A DNA stretch of 64,000 nt from an uncultured Clostridia bacterium (GTDB taxonomy: Bacteria > Bacillota > Clostridia > Christensenellales > UBA1242). This document shows positions 1 to 7,694 of this stretch, in pieces. The notes beneath the pieces were generated by a model, which did not search any database, had not been told where the DNA came from, and worked only from the letters and a program-made list of their open reading frames with translations. Position numbers and translations under genes: made by a program. Within the stretch, counting starts at the first letter, position 1. Every line of letters starts with the position of its first letter. The DNA lies in the NCBI GenBank assembly GCA_934778215.1, contig CAKVOE010000001.1, positions 434,001 through 498,000 of the forward strand, written 5' to 3'.

Positions 1-975
1 CGTGTCTTCAAAATCTTCTTCGGTTTCACCCGGAAAGCCAACTATAATATCAGTTGTTAAGCCAATATCAGGAATTTTTTCTTTTACCATTTTTATGGTA
101 TCTAAGTAATGTTCTCTGGTGTATTTTCTGTTCATTGCGTTTAAAATTTTTGTGCTACCACTTTGAACAGGTAGGTGCAAGTAGTGACAAATATGAGTAC
201 TGTTTTTAATAACATCAACGACCTCAGGAGAAATATCCTTTGGGTGGCTGGTCATAAATCTTAGTCTAAACTTGTAGTCAAACTTATCTATCTCTCGAAG
301 AAGGTTTGCAAATGTTACATTTTTATCCTCTACATCGTTGCCATAAGAGTTTACATTTTGACCTAATAATGTAATTTGCTTGTAGCCATTGCTTAATATT
401 TCTTGCACTTCTTCTAATATGTCTTTCATAGGTCTACTAATTTCTCGTCCCCTAACATAAGGAACAATACAATAGGTGCAATAATTATTGCAACCAAACG
501 AAATATTTACCCACGCATTTGTTCCGCTTGTTCGGTAACATTCTTTAATATCTTTTGCTGTGCGTGACTGCTTTAACTCAATTATTTGTTTATTTTCTTT
601 TGCCCACGCAAAAAACAGTGATTTGAAACTGTCTAAGTTCATAGTTCCAAACACTATATCTATAAATGGGAATTTTTGTTTTAGAGCGGTTACCTTTTCT
701 TCTATTTGAACCAAGCAACCAAACACAACTATACATTTTGTTATGCCTTGCTTTTTGAGTTGTTTTAAATTTCCTATAAAACTCTCAATTTTTTTGTCGG
801 CATTTTCTCTAATTGTGCAGGTGTTTATAACCACCACATCGGCATCTTGCGTTGAAGTTGTTTCGGTCATACCAAGTGTATGCAGTACCCCTGCCACCTT
901 TTCGCTTTCGTGAACATTCATTTGACAGCCAAAGGTTTGAATGAAATATTTAAAGTTTTTAAATGTGTTTTCCAT
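1..975 (-). CDS. miaB: tRNA-2-methylthio-N6-dimethylallyladenosine synthase MiaB (3' end outside window)
   Basis: Radical-SAM methylthiotransferase that adds the ms2 group to i6A37 of tRNAs reading UNN codons. About 325 residues are visible and the gene runs off the left edge, so the C-terminal part and TRAM domain are not seen. The N-terminal UPF0004 cluster cysteines are at C17, C53 and C87. The radical-SAM motif CNNYCTYC gives C162, C166 and C169. GQNVNSYG and LHLPVQSGS are typical of MiaB. The start ATG is 7 nt downstream of a consensus -10 box and has no ribosome binding site, so the mRNA is probably leaderless. It is divergent from the penicillin-binding protein gene. Confidence 0.95.
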   Translation of the reverse strand, partial: MENTFKNFKYFIQTFGCQMNVHESEKVAGVLHTLGMTETTSTQDADVVVINTCTIRENADKKIESFIGNLKQLKKQGITKCIVVFGCLVQIEEKVTALKQKFPFIDIVFGTMNLDSFKSLFFAWAKENKQIIELKQSRTAKDIKECYRTSGTNAWVNISFGCNNYCTYCIVPYVRGREISRPMKDILEEVQEILSNGYKQITLLGQNVNSYGNDVEDKNVTFANLLREIDKFDYKFRLRFMTSHPKDISPEVVDVIKNSTHICHYLHLPVQSGSTKILNAMNRKYTREHYLDTIKMVKEKIPDIGLTTDIIVGFPGETEEDFEDT

Positions 976-982
976 AGCTAAT

Positions 983-1011
983 ATTATAAACTATTTTTCT
1001 TTAATTTTCAA
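983..1011 (-). promoter_or_regulatory. miaB promoter, predicted leaderless
   Basis: On the minus strand: -35 TTGAAA (1011-1006), 17-bp spacer, -10 TATAAT (988-983), then only 7 nt (ATTAGCT) before the miaB ATG. Transcription would begin at or next to the A of the start codon. Confidence 0.75.
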
Positions 1012-1063
1012 CAAATAAATGAAAATCAGCATAATTCGACCATTTTTTACAAATAATACAAGT

Positions 1064-3073
1064 ATGAAAAAAACGGGGCAAAAAAGGGTAATATTTTTTA
1101 TAATAATTGCCATTTTGATAGTGGTAATTTTTATCGCCACCCCGCTTGTTGTGTTTTTTGTCGCAACCAAAAATGACACCCTAGATAAATCAAAATTTTT
1201 AACCAAATCTGCAACCATTAAAATAACCAGTGCAACAGGTAACACCTTACAAAACACTAACACAAGTATAAAAATAGACGAATTGCACGACTATACCATA
1301 AATGCCTTTATTGCAAAAGAGGATAAGCGATTTTTTGAGCATAACGGCTTTGATATTATTAGAATTTTTGGCGCATTAAAAAATAATATTTTCGCTGGGC
1401 GTATTGTAGAGGGCGGTTCTACCATCACTCAGCAACTTATAAAAAACACTCACACCAATAGCGAACGAACACTAAAACGCAAGATGACCGAAATAAAACT
1501 TGCAAAAGAGATGGAAAAAAACTATTCTAAAAACCAAATTTTAGAGATGTATTTAAACAATATCTATTTTGGCAACAACTGTTTTGGAATAGAACAAGCC
1601 AGTAATACCTACTTTGGAAAATCTGCACGCAACCTTTCGGTAGAAGAAAGTGCCGTTCTTGCAGGGTTAATTTCTGCACCAAGCGTATACAATCCAATTT
1701 CTGACTTAAATTTATCAATACAAAAAGGAAAATTAGTCTTAAAATTAATGTATGAGCAAAATAAACTCAACTCAAACGAATATTCACTCGCACAAGAAAA
1801 CATAGAAAAACTTGTCGTTTGCCCTTTAAATACATCAAGTTCTATTTATTTAGGTTTTGCCATAAGAGAAGCGTGTGACATTTTGGGGGTTGAAGACCTA
1901 GACCAATCTAAAAACATTAAAATTGAAACCTATCTAGATGAAAATACACAACAATTTTTAGAAAATGAAATATTATCTGACAAATATTCTTTTGCCAACA
2001 AAAACGGAATTATGCCCGAAACGGGGGCTGTTATATTAGATAACGAAACGGGAGGAATTATTGCAACCGCAGGAGATGGCAATAACAACATTTCATTAAT
2101 AAAACGCCAACCTGCAAGCACCATAAAACCCATTCTTGTATATGCACCTGCAATAGAATATCTAAATTATGTTCCTGCATCGGTAATATTAGACGAGCCG
2201 ATTAACATTGCGGGATACACCCCTCACAATGCAACAAAATTAAATTATGGGTATACTTCAATTAGAGATAACCTTGTGCGTAGCACAAATATCCCCGCTG
2301 TAAAACTGTTAAATGAAGTTGGAGTAGATAGAGCAAAAAATTTTGCCGAAAGCGTTGGAATAGAATTTGACCCCAACGACAACAATTTGGCACTTGCTCT
2401 TGGCGGGTTTACTAACGGAGTAACGCTAAATAGCCTTGCTGGAGCGTATGCAAGTTTTGCTTGCGGGGGCGAATACATAAAACCTTCTTACATAAAAAAG
2501 ATTACCATTGATGACAAAGTTGTGTACGAACGAAAAATTCAAAAGAGCAGAGTTATGTCTTCTGAAACTGCCTATATGATTACCGATATGTTAAAAAGCG
2601 TTGCCCAATATGGCACCGGACGAAAAATTAACAGTTTAGGCACCTATATTGCAAGCAAAACGGGAACAAACGCAACCGAAGAAAACAATTTAGATGCGTG
2701 GAATGTATCATACACAACTAAGCACACTATGGTTGCGTGGACAGGAAACACCAGTGGCACCGAAGGGTCTATGCACCCAAGCATAAACGGAAGCACTTAT
2801 ACCACCCTTTTGGTAAAAAACCTATTTTCTTATTTGTATAAAGACCAAACACCTGCCGATTTTGCTAAACCTAACACCATAGTTACCCTACCAATAGATG
2901 TTGATTTATTAGAAAGTGAGCATAAAATATATTTAGCGGGAACCCAATCAAAAAAGACAAAAAAAGAAATTTTTAAGGTAACAAATATTCCACCAAACTA
3001 TGAACAAGAAAAACTTGATATAATAAATGCGTTTGAACAAATTAATAGTTTGTTTAAAACCAAAATTATGTAA
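1064..3073 (+). CDS. Class A penicillin-binding protein (bifunctional glycosyltransferase/transpeptidase)
   Basis: Polymerises lipid II and cross-links peptidoglycan at the outer face of the membrane. A short basic N-terminus is followed by one membrane segment (VIFFIIIAILIVVIFI). The GT51 domain shows EDKRFFEHNG with the catalytic Glu, GGSTITQQLIKN, RKMTEIKLAKEMEK and EMYLNNIYFG. The transpeptidase domain has SxxK (STIK), SxN (STN) and KTG (SKTGTN). The chosen ATG gives 669 residues and places the usual short lysine-rich tail before the membrane helix. An in-frame ATG at 1019 would add 15 residues; neither start has a clear ribosome binding site. It stands alone, convergent with gpmI. Confidence 0.93.
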   Translation: MKKTGQKRVIFFIIIAILIVVIFIATPLVVFFVATKNDTLDKSKFLTKSATIKITSATGNTLQNTNTSIKIDELHDYTINAFIAKEDKRFFEHNGFDIIRIFGALKNNIFAGRIVEGGSTITQQLIKNTHTNSERTLKRKMTEIKLAKEMEKNYSKNQILEMYLNNIYFGNNCFGIEQASNTYFGKSARNLSVEESAVLAGLISAPSVYNPISDLNLSIQKGKLVLKLMYEQNKLNSNEYSLAQENIEKLVVCPLNTSSSIYLGFAIREACDILGVEDLDQSKNIKIETYLDENTQQFLENEILSDKYSFANKNGIMPETGAVILDNETGGIIATAGDGNNNISLIKRQPASTIKPILVYAPAIEYLNYVPASVILDEPINIAGYTPHNATKLNYGYTSIRDNLVRSTNIPAVKLLNEVGVDRAKNFAESVGIEFDPNDNNLALALGGFTNGVTLNSLAGAYASFACGGEYIKPSYIKKITIDDKVVYERKIQKSRVMSSETAYMITDMLKSVAQYGTGRKINSLGTYIASKTGTNATEENNLDAWNVSYTTKHTMVAWTGNTSGTEGSMHPSINGSTYTTLLVKNLFSYLYKDQTPADFAKPNTIVTLPIDVDLLESEHKIYLAGTQSKKTKKEIFKVTNIPPNYEQEKLDIINAFEQINSLFKTKIM

Positions 3074-3092
3074 TAAATTAACCCTATTAAAA

Positions 3093-3127
3093 AAGAACCC
3101 AACAATTATTACGCCATCTGGGTTCTT
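3093..3127 (-). terminator. Terminator between convergent PBP and gpmI genes
   Basis: Inverted repeat AAGAACCCA / TGGGTTCTT (3093-3101 and 3119-3127). The minus-strand side ends in a run of T, so it mainly serves gpmI. The plus-strand tail is weaker. Confidence 0.75.
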
Positions 3128-3156
3128 AATTTATTAAAAATAGCAAAATTATTAAA

Positions 3157-4680
3157 TTATTCTTCTATTAGCGACTTGCCCGTCATTTCTTCTGGCTGAG
3201 CAATATCCATTATTTTTAAAAGTGTTGGGGCAATATCACAAAGTTTACCACCCTTTCTTAGTGTTGCTTTTTTGTACTTTTTGCTAAACAAAATTAGTGG
3301 AACTAAATTTGTAGTGTGCGAGGTACAAACTTCGCCAAAGTCATCTATCATACATTCTGCATTGCCGTGGTCGGCTGTTACAATTGCGTTTCCACCAAGA
3401 CCTAGTATTGTATCTAAAACTCTACCCAAACAACTATCTACCGTTTCTACCGCTTTAATGGTGGCATCTAACTTTCCGGTATGCCCTACCATATCACAGT
3501 TTGCAAAATTTAATATTAAAACATCTATGCCTTCATCTAGCGTTTCTATAACTTTGTCGGTAACTTCAACCGCACTCATTTCTGGTTTTAAGTCGTAAGT
3601 TGCAACCTTTGGGCTAGGAACCAAAACACGCTTTTCACCCGCAAATGGTTCTTCTTTTCCGCCATTAAAGAAAAATGTTACATGTGCATATTTTTCAGTT
3701 TCGGCAATTCGAGCCTGTGTAAGACCTTGCTCAGAAATTATTTGACCAAGCGTTTTTTGTGGAATGGTAGGCGGAAAGGCAACTGTGCAATTTTCAAACG
3801 AGGCATCATATTGTGTCATACAAACATAATGAACGGGTTTGTACCCGCCAATTCTTTTAAAATTATCAAAGTCTGCATATATAAGCGAGCGAGTAATTTC
3901 TCTTGCTCTATCCGTTCTATAATTAAAGAAAATTACCGAATCGCCAGCATTTAAACCCGAATAATCTCCAATAACTGTTGGCTCTATAAATTCATCGGTT
4001 ATATTTTTTGCGTAGGTATCTTCCATTGCAAGTGTTGCATCAGAAAACTTAGAACCCATTGCGTTTACAATGTTGTTATATGCTTTTTCGACTCTGTCCC
4101 AGCGGTTATCTCTATCCATCATATAAAATCTGCCAATAATTGTAGCAATTTTACCCACGCCAATTTCTGCAATTTTGGCTTCTAGCGAATTTATAAACCC
4201 TGCTCCGCTTGTAGGGTGAACATCTCTACCGTCCATTGCACAATGTACAAAAACCTTTTGAACCCCTTGTTCTTTTGCCGTTTGTAAAACTGCAAACAGG
4301 TGTTCCATTTTTGAATGTACTCCGCCATCGCTAACAAGCCCCAAAATATGAAGGGCTGAATTGTTGCGTTTGCAATTATCCATTGCGCCCAAAATTGCAG
4401 AATTTTTGTAAAACTCGCCCGTTTCTATAGATTTAGAAATAGCGGTGCTATCTTGATATACTATTCTTCCTGCTCCAATATTTATATGCCCAACTTCACT
4501 ATTTCCCATTTGCCCTTCAGGAAGCCCAACGGCTAAACCGCTTGCAGAAATTGAAGTGGTTGGATATTTTTTCATTAATTCGTCTAAAACTGGCGTGTTT
4601 GCAAGTTTGAAGGCGTTGCCCTCTAATTTGTCGCTTAGTCCTAAACCATCTAAAATAATTATTGCATTTGTTTTTGACAT
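3157..4680 (-). CDS. gpmI: 2,3-bisphosphoglycerate-independent phosphoglycerate mutase
   Basis: Interconverts 3- and 2-phosphoglycerate in glycolysis using two Mn ions and a phosphoserine intermediate. The 507-residue length fits the family. The alkaline-phosphatase-like metal site starts with ILDGLGL near residue 10. The catalytic serine lies in GNSEVGH (S61), and AMDGRDV, TADHGNAE and MVGHTG carry further metal and substrate ligands. The start is set by GAAGGAG seven bases before ATG at 4680. An upstream in-frame ATG at 4695 would place this ribosome binding site inside the coding region. It probably shares a transcript with the ATP-grasp-like gene upstream. Confidence 0.96.
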   Translation of the reverse strand: MSKTNAIIILDGLGLSDKLEGNAFKLANTPVLDELMKKYPTTSISASGLAVGLPEGQMGNSEVGHINIGAGRIVYQDSTAISKSIETGEFYKNSAILGAMDNCKRNNSALHILGLVSDGGVHSKMEHLFAVLQTAKEQGVQKVFVHCAMDGRDVHPTSGAGFINSLEAKIAEIGVGKIATIIGRFYMMDRDNRWDRVEKAYNNIVNAMGSKFSDATLAMEDTYAKNITDEFIEPTVIGDYSGLNAGDSVIFFNYRTDRAREITRSLIYADFDNFKRIGGYKPVHYVCMTQYDASFENCTVAFPPTIPQKTLGQIISEQGLTQARIAETEKYAHVTFFFNGGKEEPFAGEKRVLVPSPKVATYDLKPEMSAVEVTDKVIETLDEGIDVLILNFANCDMVGHTGKLDATIKAVETVDSCLGRVLDTILGLGGNAIVTADHGNAECMIDDFGEVCTSHTTNLVPLILFSKKYKKATLRKGGKLCDIAPTLLKIMDIAQPEEMTGKSLIEE

Positions 4681-4736
4681 ATTTTTCTCCTTCAAACTAC
4701 TATTATAACACCAAAATTTTTAAAATAAAAACAAAT

Positions 4737-5615
4737 TTAATTAACTAATTGCTTAATTGCGTTTTCTATTAGATTGCAAGTTTTAATTAGATTATTGTTG
4801 TTTGCTTTTGCAAAATTATCAAGAATTACCCTAGTAGTTGCTCCATCTATTATATATTCCCCCTTGCTATAATAAACGGAGTACATTCCAAAACTAAGCC
4901 CAATTTTGCTGTTTGCAAAATTTACCAGTTTTGCAATATCGCTAACAATTTTAAAGTCGGTTACTTCTTCTAGCGTCATACCAATATTGCGAGTTGGATC
5001 GCCAATATATACCTTTTCGTTTGGATATGGAATTTGATTTAAATCCAAATTTTTGTTGTAGTCGCTAATATGTTCGGTGCTTAATATTTCCCAAATTGCA
5101 CTTTCGCCATCGCCCACAATAAACTCCGACCTGCTACACATTACGCAAGCCACCATACCCTTTTGAATTAATACAGAATATCCACCTATTCGCTCATGTG
5201 CAACAGATATTTGAAGAGTGCATGGGTACTCTTGTGCGTCCAAAAAAGCGTTTAAATCGGCAGGTGACGCAATACACTTTTCGTGGGTTAAACCTTGCAC
5301 ACAAATATTAAAATTGCCGTCATTTGCAAGCAAAGAAAGCAACTTTTGCTCTACCGATTTTGGATTTGTTGCACCTAACACAAAAACTTGCGAACAAGGA
5401 ATATGGTTTTCTGCAAGCGTTCGCAAAAAGTCTACCCTATTTGCAACAAGGTTTGCAACGCAAGAAGAATTTAAACCAAAATCGTCATCATAAATCTTTG
5501 CAATTATTTTGTTGTTTTTAACAAGATAAACACCCTTGCCTCCTGCAAAATTTACAAGTTTAAAGGCATATCTATCTGAATAACTTTCAATAATTTCATA
5601 CATTAAATCTGTCAT
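4737..5615 (-). CDS. ATP-grasp-like protein of unknown substrate
   Basis: A 292-residue cytoplasmic protein that looks like an ATP-grasp enzyme. GGKGVYLVKNNKIIAKI near the N-terminus resembles a nucleotide-binding strand. SRSEFIVGDGESAIWEIL matches the phrase seen in cyanophycin synthetase and bifunctional glutathione synthases (VVGDGxSTIxEL). The C-terminal acid/asparagine pattern expected for Mg binding is not obvious, so it could be a degenerate or specialised member. The start ATG at 5615 follows AAAGGA. Upstream ATGs at 5639 and 5648 overlap or abut the -10 box and cannot be used. The next gene is gpmI, 56 bp away. Confidence 0.55.
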   Translation of the reverse strand: MTDLMYEIIESYSDRYAFKLVNFAGGKGVYLVKNNKIIAKIYDDDFGLNSSCVANLVANRVDFLRTLAENHIPCSQVFVLGATNPKSVEQKLLSLLANDGNFNICVQGLTHEKCIASPADLNAFLDAQEYPCTLQISVAHERIGGYSVLIQKGMVACVMCSRSEFIVGDGESAIWEILSTEHISDYNKNLDLNQIPYPNEKVYIGDPTRNIGMTLEEVTDFKIVSDIAKLVNFANSKIGLSFGMYSVYYSKGEYIIDGATTRVILDNFAKANNNNLIKTCNLIENAIKQLVN

Positions 5616-5639
5616 AAAAATTTTTCCTTTATGAGTCAT

Positions 5640-5668
5640 ATTATACACATAAACTTAAATTTTTACAA
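5640..5668 (-). promoter_or_regulatory. Promoter of the ATP-grasp-like gene
   Basis: Minus strand TTGTAA (5668-5663), 17-bp spacer, TATAAT (5645-5640). The predicted start lies about 17 nt before the ATG at 5615, leaving room for the AAAGGA ribosome binding site. Confidence 0.7.
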
Positions 5669-5755
5669 ATAAAATATCGTGGTTTGAGTTTCATGCAAAA
5701 TATTTGTTTTTGTTTGGTTAAATTACTTGTGTATAGTTTTAAAAATTAGTTTTTG

Positions 5756-5788
5756 TTAAAAAAAACGATAGGCAAAATTGCCTACCGT
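5756..5788 (-). terminator. Terminator of the unknown gene at 5806
   Basis: Stem ACGATAGGCA / TGCCTACCGT (5765-5774, 5779-5788) with one mismatch and a 4-nt loop, followed on the minus strand by eight T residues. Confidence 0.8.
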
Positions 5789-5805
5789 AAAAACATATTA
5801 ATAAG

Positions 5806-6387
5806 TTATACTAACTCTGAGTTATCGTCCATTTCTAAAATTTGACAGTTGGTTAATTTGTTGCGTTTTTCTCTGCAACTATCAACAAAATAGCATTCCC
5901 CAAATTTGCTTAAAAGAATATCTTCTACCCTCATATTGTCTTTATTTACTTGACCTAACGCTATTTCTATGTATCCTTCAAAAACTGGTGCCAACAAAAT
6001 ATCATGTGCAAGACCATACAAACCATTGCCTTCTACAAGCCACTTATCGCCAACCAAATCCATTAATATGTTATTGCCATCTTCGTCTTGGTAATTTAAT
6101 GCATAAGGGTGACTAAACAAAACGCTTCCCAAAGATTTTGACATAAGTGCTGCCGTTTTAAAATATTTATCTCTTGCTTTTGGTCTACAAACTTTAACCA
6201 TCTCTTCGTATTCACGCTTGCATTCGTCAAATTCTTTTTGAAAACGGTCACGAATTACCTTAAATTCTTGTTTTGTCAAAAATACAGAAATATCATCTTT
6301 ATCTCGTTCTAATTTTTTATTTGGAACATATTCTCCCCGTTCTTTTCTGCAATCTATAATAATTTTTTTGAAATCATCACTTTTCAC
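5806..6387 (-). CDS. Hypothetical protein, GTG start
   Basis: A 193-residue, charged, soluble protein that I do not recognise. There is no signal peptide or membrane helix. A charged helical region around residues 40-80 (RDRFQKEFDECKREYEEM) precedes a more ordered half with GDKWLVEGNGLYGLAHDILLAP. The GTG start is chosen because AAGGGGG lies eight bases upstream. The longer in-frame reading to 6459 crosses a consensus promoter and is rejected. It is monocistronic between its own promoter and terminator. Its upstream region is the 17-bp tandem array. Confidence 0.7.
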   Translation of the reverse strand: MKSDDFKKIIIDCRKERGEYVPNKKLERDKDDISVFLTKQEFKVIRDRFQKEFDECKREYEEMVKVCRPKARDKYFKTAALMSKSLGSVLFSHPYALNYQDEDGNNILMDLVGDKWLVEGNGLYGLAHDILLAPVFEGYIEIALGQVNKDNMRVEDILLSKFGECYFVDSCREKRNKLTNCQILEMDDNSELV

Positions 6388-6412
6388 TTTGCATTCCCCC
6401 TTAATTTCATAT

Positions 6413-6441
6413 ATTTTACCACAAAACCCCAATTTTGTCAA
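6413..6441 (-). promoter_or_regulatory. Promoter of the gene at 5806 with a direct repeat over the -35 box
   Basis: Minus strand TTGACA (6441-6436), 17-bp spacer, TAAAAT (6418-6413). The -35 area is duplicated: TTGACAAAATTGGGG is preceded about 18 bp upstream by TTGACGAATTGGGG, which could be a repeated operator. Confidence 0.65.
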
Positions 6442-6469
6442 GATGCCCCAATTCGTCAAAAAGACATTG

Positions 6470-6658
6470 ACAGTATTTTATTATTAATGTTTTATTATTG
6501 ATAATGACTTATTATTAATAACGTTTTATTTTTGACAACGCCTTATTATCGACAATGTCTTAATTATTGATAGCGTTTTATTATTAATAATGTTTTATTG
6601 TCGACAGCGGTCTTATTGTTGATAATGTCTATTTATTGGTAGCGTTTTATTTAAAAGG
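6470..6658. repeat. Degenerate 17-bp tandem array, about 11 units
   Basis: Eleven consecutive units of 17 bp (two of 18 bp) with the consensus RYGTYTTATTATTGAYA. Units begin ATG, ACG or GCG and end in GATA, AATA or GACA. Examples are ATGTTTTATTATTGATA (6487-6503) and ACGCCTTATTATCGACA (6538-6554). No open reading frame crosses it. It lies between the promoter of the unknown gene at 5806 and the terminator of the tRNA cluster. Confidence 0.85.
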
Positions 6659-6702
6659 CATTTTATAATCTTTACCCATTATTAATTCCATTTTCCGCAA
6701 AT

Positions 6703-6733
6703 AAAAAAGAAAAGTCGTGTTGACTTTTCTTTT
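6703..6733 (-). terminator. Terminator of the seven-tRNA cluster
   Basis: Perfect 12-bp stem AAAAGAAAAGTC / GACTTTTCTTTT (6705-6716, 6722-6733) with loop GTGTT, followed on the minus strand by T residues, directly after tRNA-Leu. Confidence 0.85.
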
Positions 6734-6741
6734 GGGTTAAT

Positions 6742-6826
6742 TGGTGCAGGCAAAGAGACTTGAACTCCCACATCTTGCGATACTAGATCCTAAGTCTAGC
6801 GCGTCTGCCAATTCCGCCATGCCTGC
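6742..6826 (-). tRNA. tRNA-Leu(UAG)
   Basis: Type II tRNA with a long variable arm; acceptor GCAGGCA / TGCCTGC; anticodon loop CTTAGGA gives UAG. CCA is encoded. It is last in the cluster. Confidence 0.95.
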
Positions 6827-6829
6827 AAA

Positions 6830-6905
6830 TGGTGATCCAACCGGGACTCGAACCCGGGACCCCAAGATTAAAAGTCTTGTGCTCTACCGACTGAGCTACT
6901 GGATC
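6830..6905 (-). tRNA. tRNA-Lys(UUU)
   Basis: Acceptor GATCCAG / TTGGATC; anticodon loop CTTTTAA gives UUU; CCA encoded. A second lysine tRNA (CUU) lies at 8543. Confidence 0.95.
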
Positions 6906-6932
6906 ATAAGGTAATAATTTTGTCTAATATTA

Positions 6933-7010
6933 TGGGGTGAGTAGTGAGAGTCGAACTCACGACCTCCAGAGCCACAATCTGGCGCTCTAACCAACTGAGC
7001 TACACCCACC
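6933..7010 (-). tRNA. tRNA-His(GUG)
   Basis: Anticodon loop TTGTGGC gives GUG. An extra 5' G pairs with C73, the bacterial histidine identity element; CCA encoded. Confidence 0.95.
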
Positions 7011-7015
7011 ATAAC

Positions 7016-7092
<77 letters not shown>

Positions 7093-7137
7093 AAGATATG
7101 CGTCACCACTTTTTAGACACTGTTTTAAAAGTACATT

Positions 7138-7212
7138 TGGCTGGGGTGGAAGGATTTGAACCCTCGAATGTGGGAGTCAGAGTCCCATGCCTTACCACTT
7201 GGCGACACCCCA
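7138..7212 (-). tRNA. tRNA-Gln(CUG)
   Basis: Acceptor TGGGGTG / CACCCCA with the U1-A72 pair usual for glutamine tRNA; anticodon loop CTCTGAC gives CUG; CCA encoded. Closely similar to the next gene, so probably a duplication followed by anticodon change. Confidence 0.95.
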
Positions 7213-7260
7213 ATGTCGTGTAACAATGTTACTGTGGTATTCCCCGCTTTGTAATTTTAA

Positions 7261-7335
7261 TGGCTGGGGTGGCTGGATTTGAACCAACGAATGCGAGAGT
7301 CAAAGTCTCGTGCCTTACCGCTTGGCGACACCCCA
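7261..7335 (-). tRNA. tRNA-Gln(UUG)
   Basis: Acceptor TGGGGTG / CACCCCA; anticodon loop CTTTGAC gives UUG; CCA encoded. Paralogue of the CUG gene at 7138. Confidence 0.95.
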
Positions 7336-7377
7336 ATAGCATTTTACATCCAAGCAACAAGCAAAAGAGTTAAAACG

Positions 7378-7451
7378 TGGAGCGGGTGATGGGAATCGGA
7401 CCCACGCAATCAGCTTGGAAGGCTGAGATTCTACCATTGAACTACACCCGC
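7378..7451 (-). tRNA. tRNA-Gly(UCC)
   Basis: Acceptor GCGGGTG / CACCCGC; anticodon loop CTTCCAA gives UCC; CCA encoded. First gene of the cluster after the promoter. Confidence 0.95.
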
Positions 7452-7491
7452 ATAACACTTGAATTAAAGTCCTTCACAAGTTGACTAATCA

Positions 7492-7520
7492 AGTTTACCA
7501 CCAATTTATTTAATTGTCAA
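7492..7520 (-). promoter_or_regulatory. Promoter of the seven-tRNA cluster
   Basis: Minus strand TTGACA (7520-7515), 17-bp spacer, TAAACT (7497-7492). The same GTAAACTT -10 context precedes the other tRNA cluster and tRNA-Gly(GCC). Confidence 0.75.
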
Positions 7521-7694
7521 TAAAAATTTTAATTTTTTACAAATTTATGTCACAATTCGTTAAGCGGTACCCTATTTTGCTTTATTGATGTAAAATTTTT
7601 GGCATATTTTTAAATGCAATTACACACAAAACGAACAAACTTTGTTATTTTATCATAATTAAATTTTATAATGCACTTTTTTGGAACTTCCGCT

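Noticed and set aside
6388..6459. N-terminal extension of the gene at 5806
   Set aside because: The added codons cross a TTGACA/TAAAAT promoter and there is a GTG with AAGGGGG at the shorter start.
6470..6658. 17-bp periodic array considered as a CRISPR array
   Set aside because: Units abut with no spacers, repeats are too short and too divergent, and no cas gene lies in the window.
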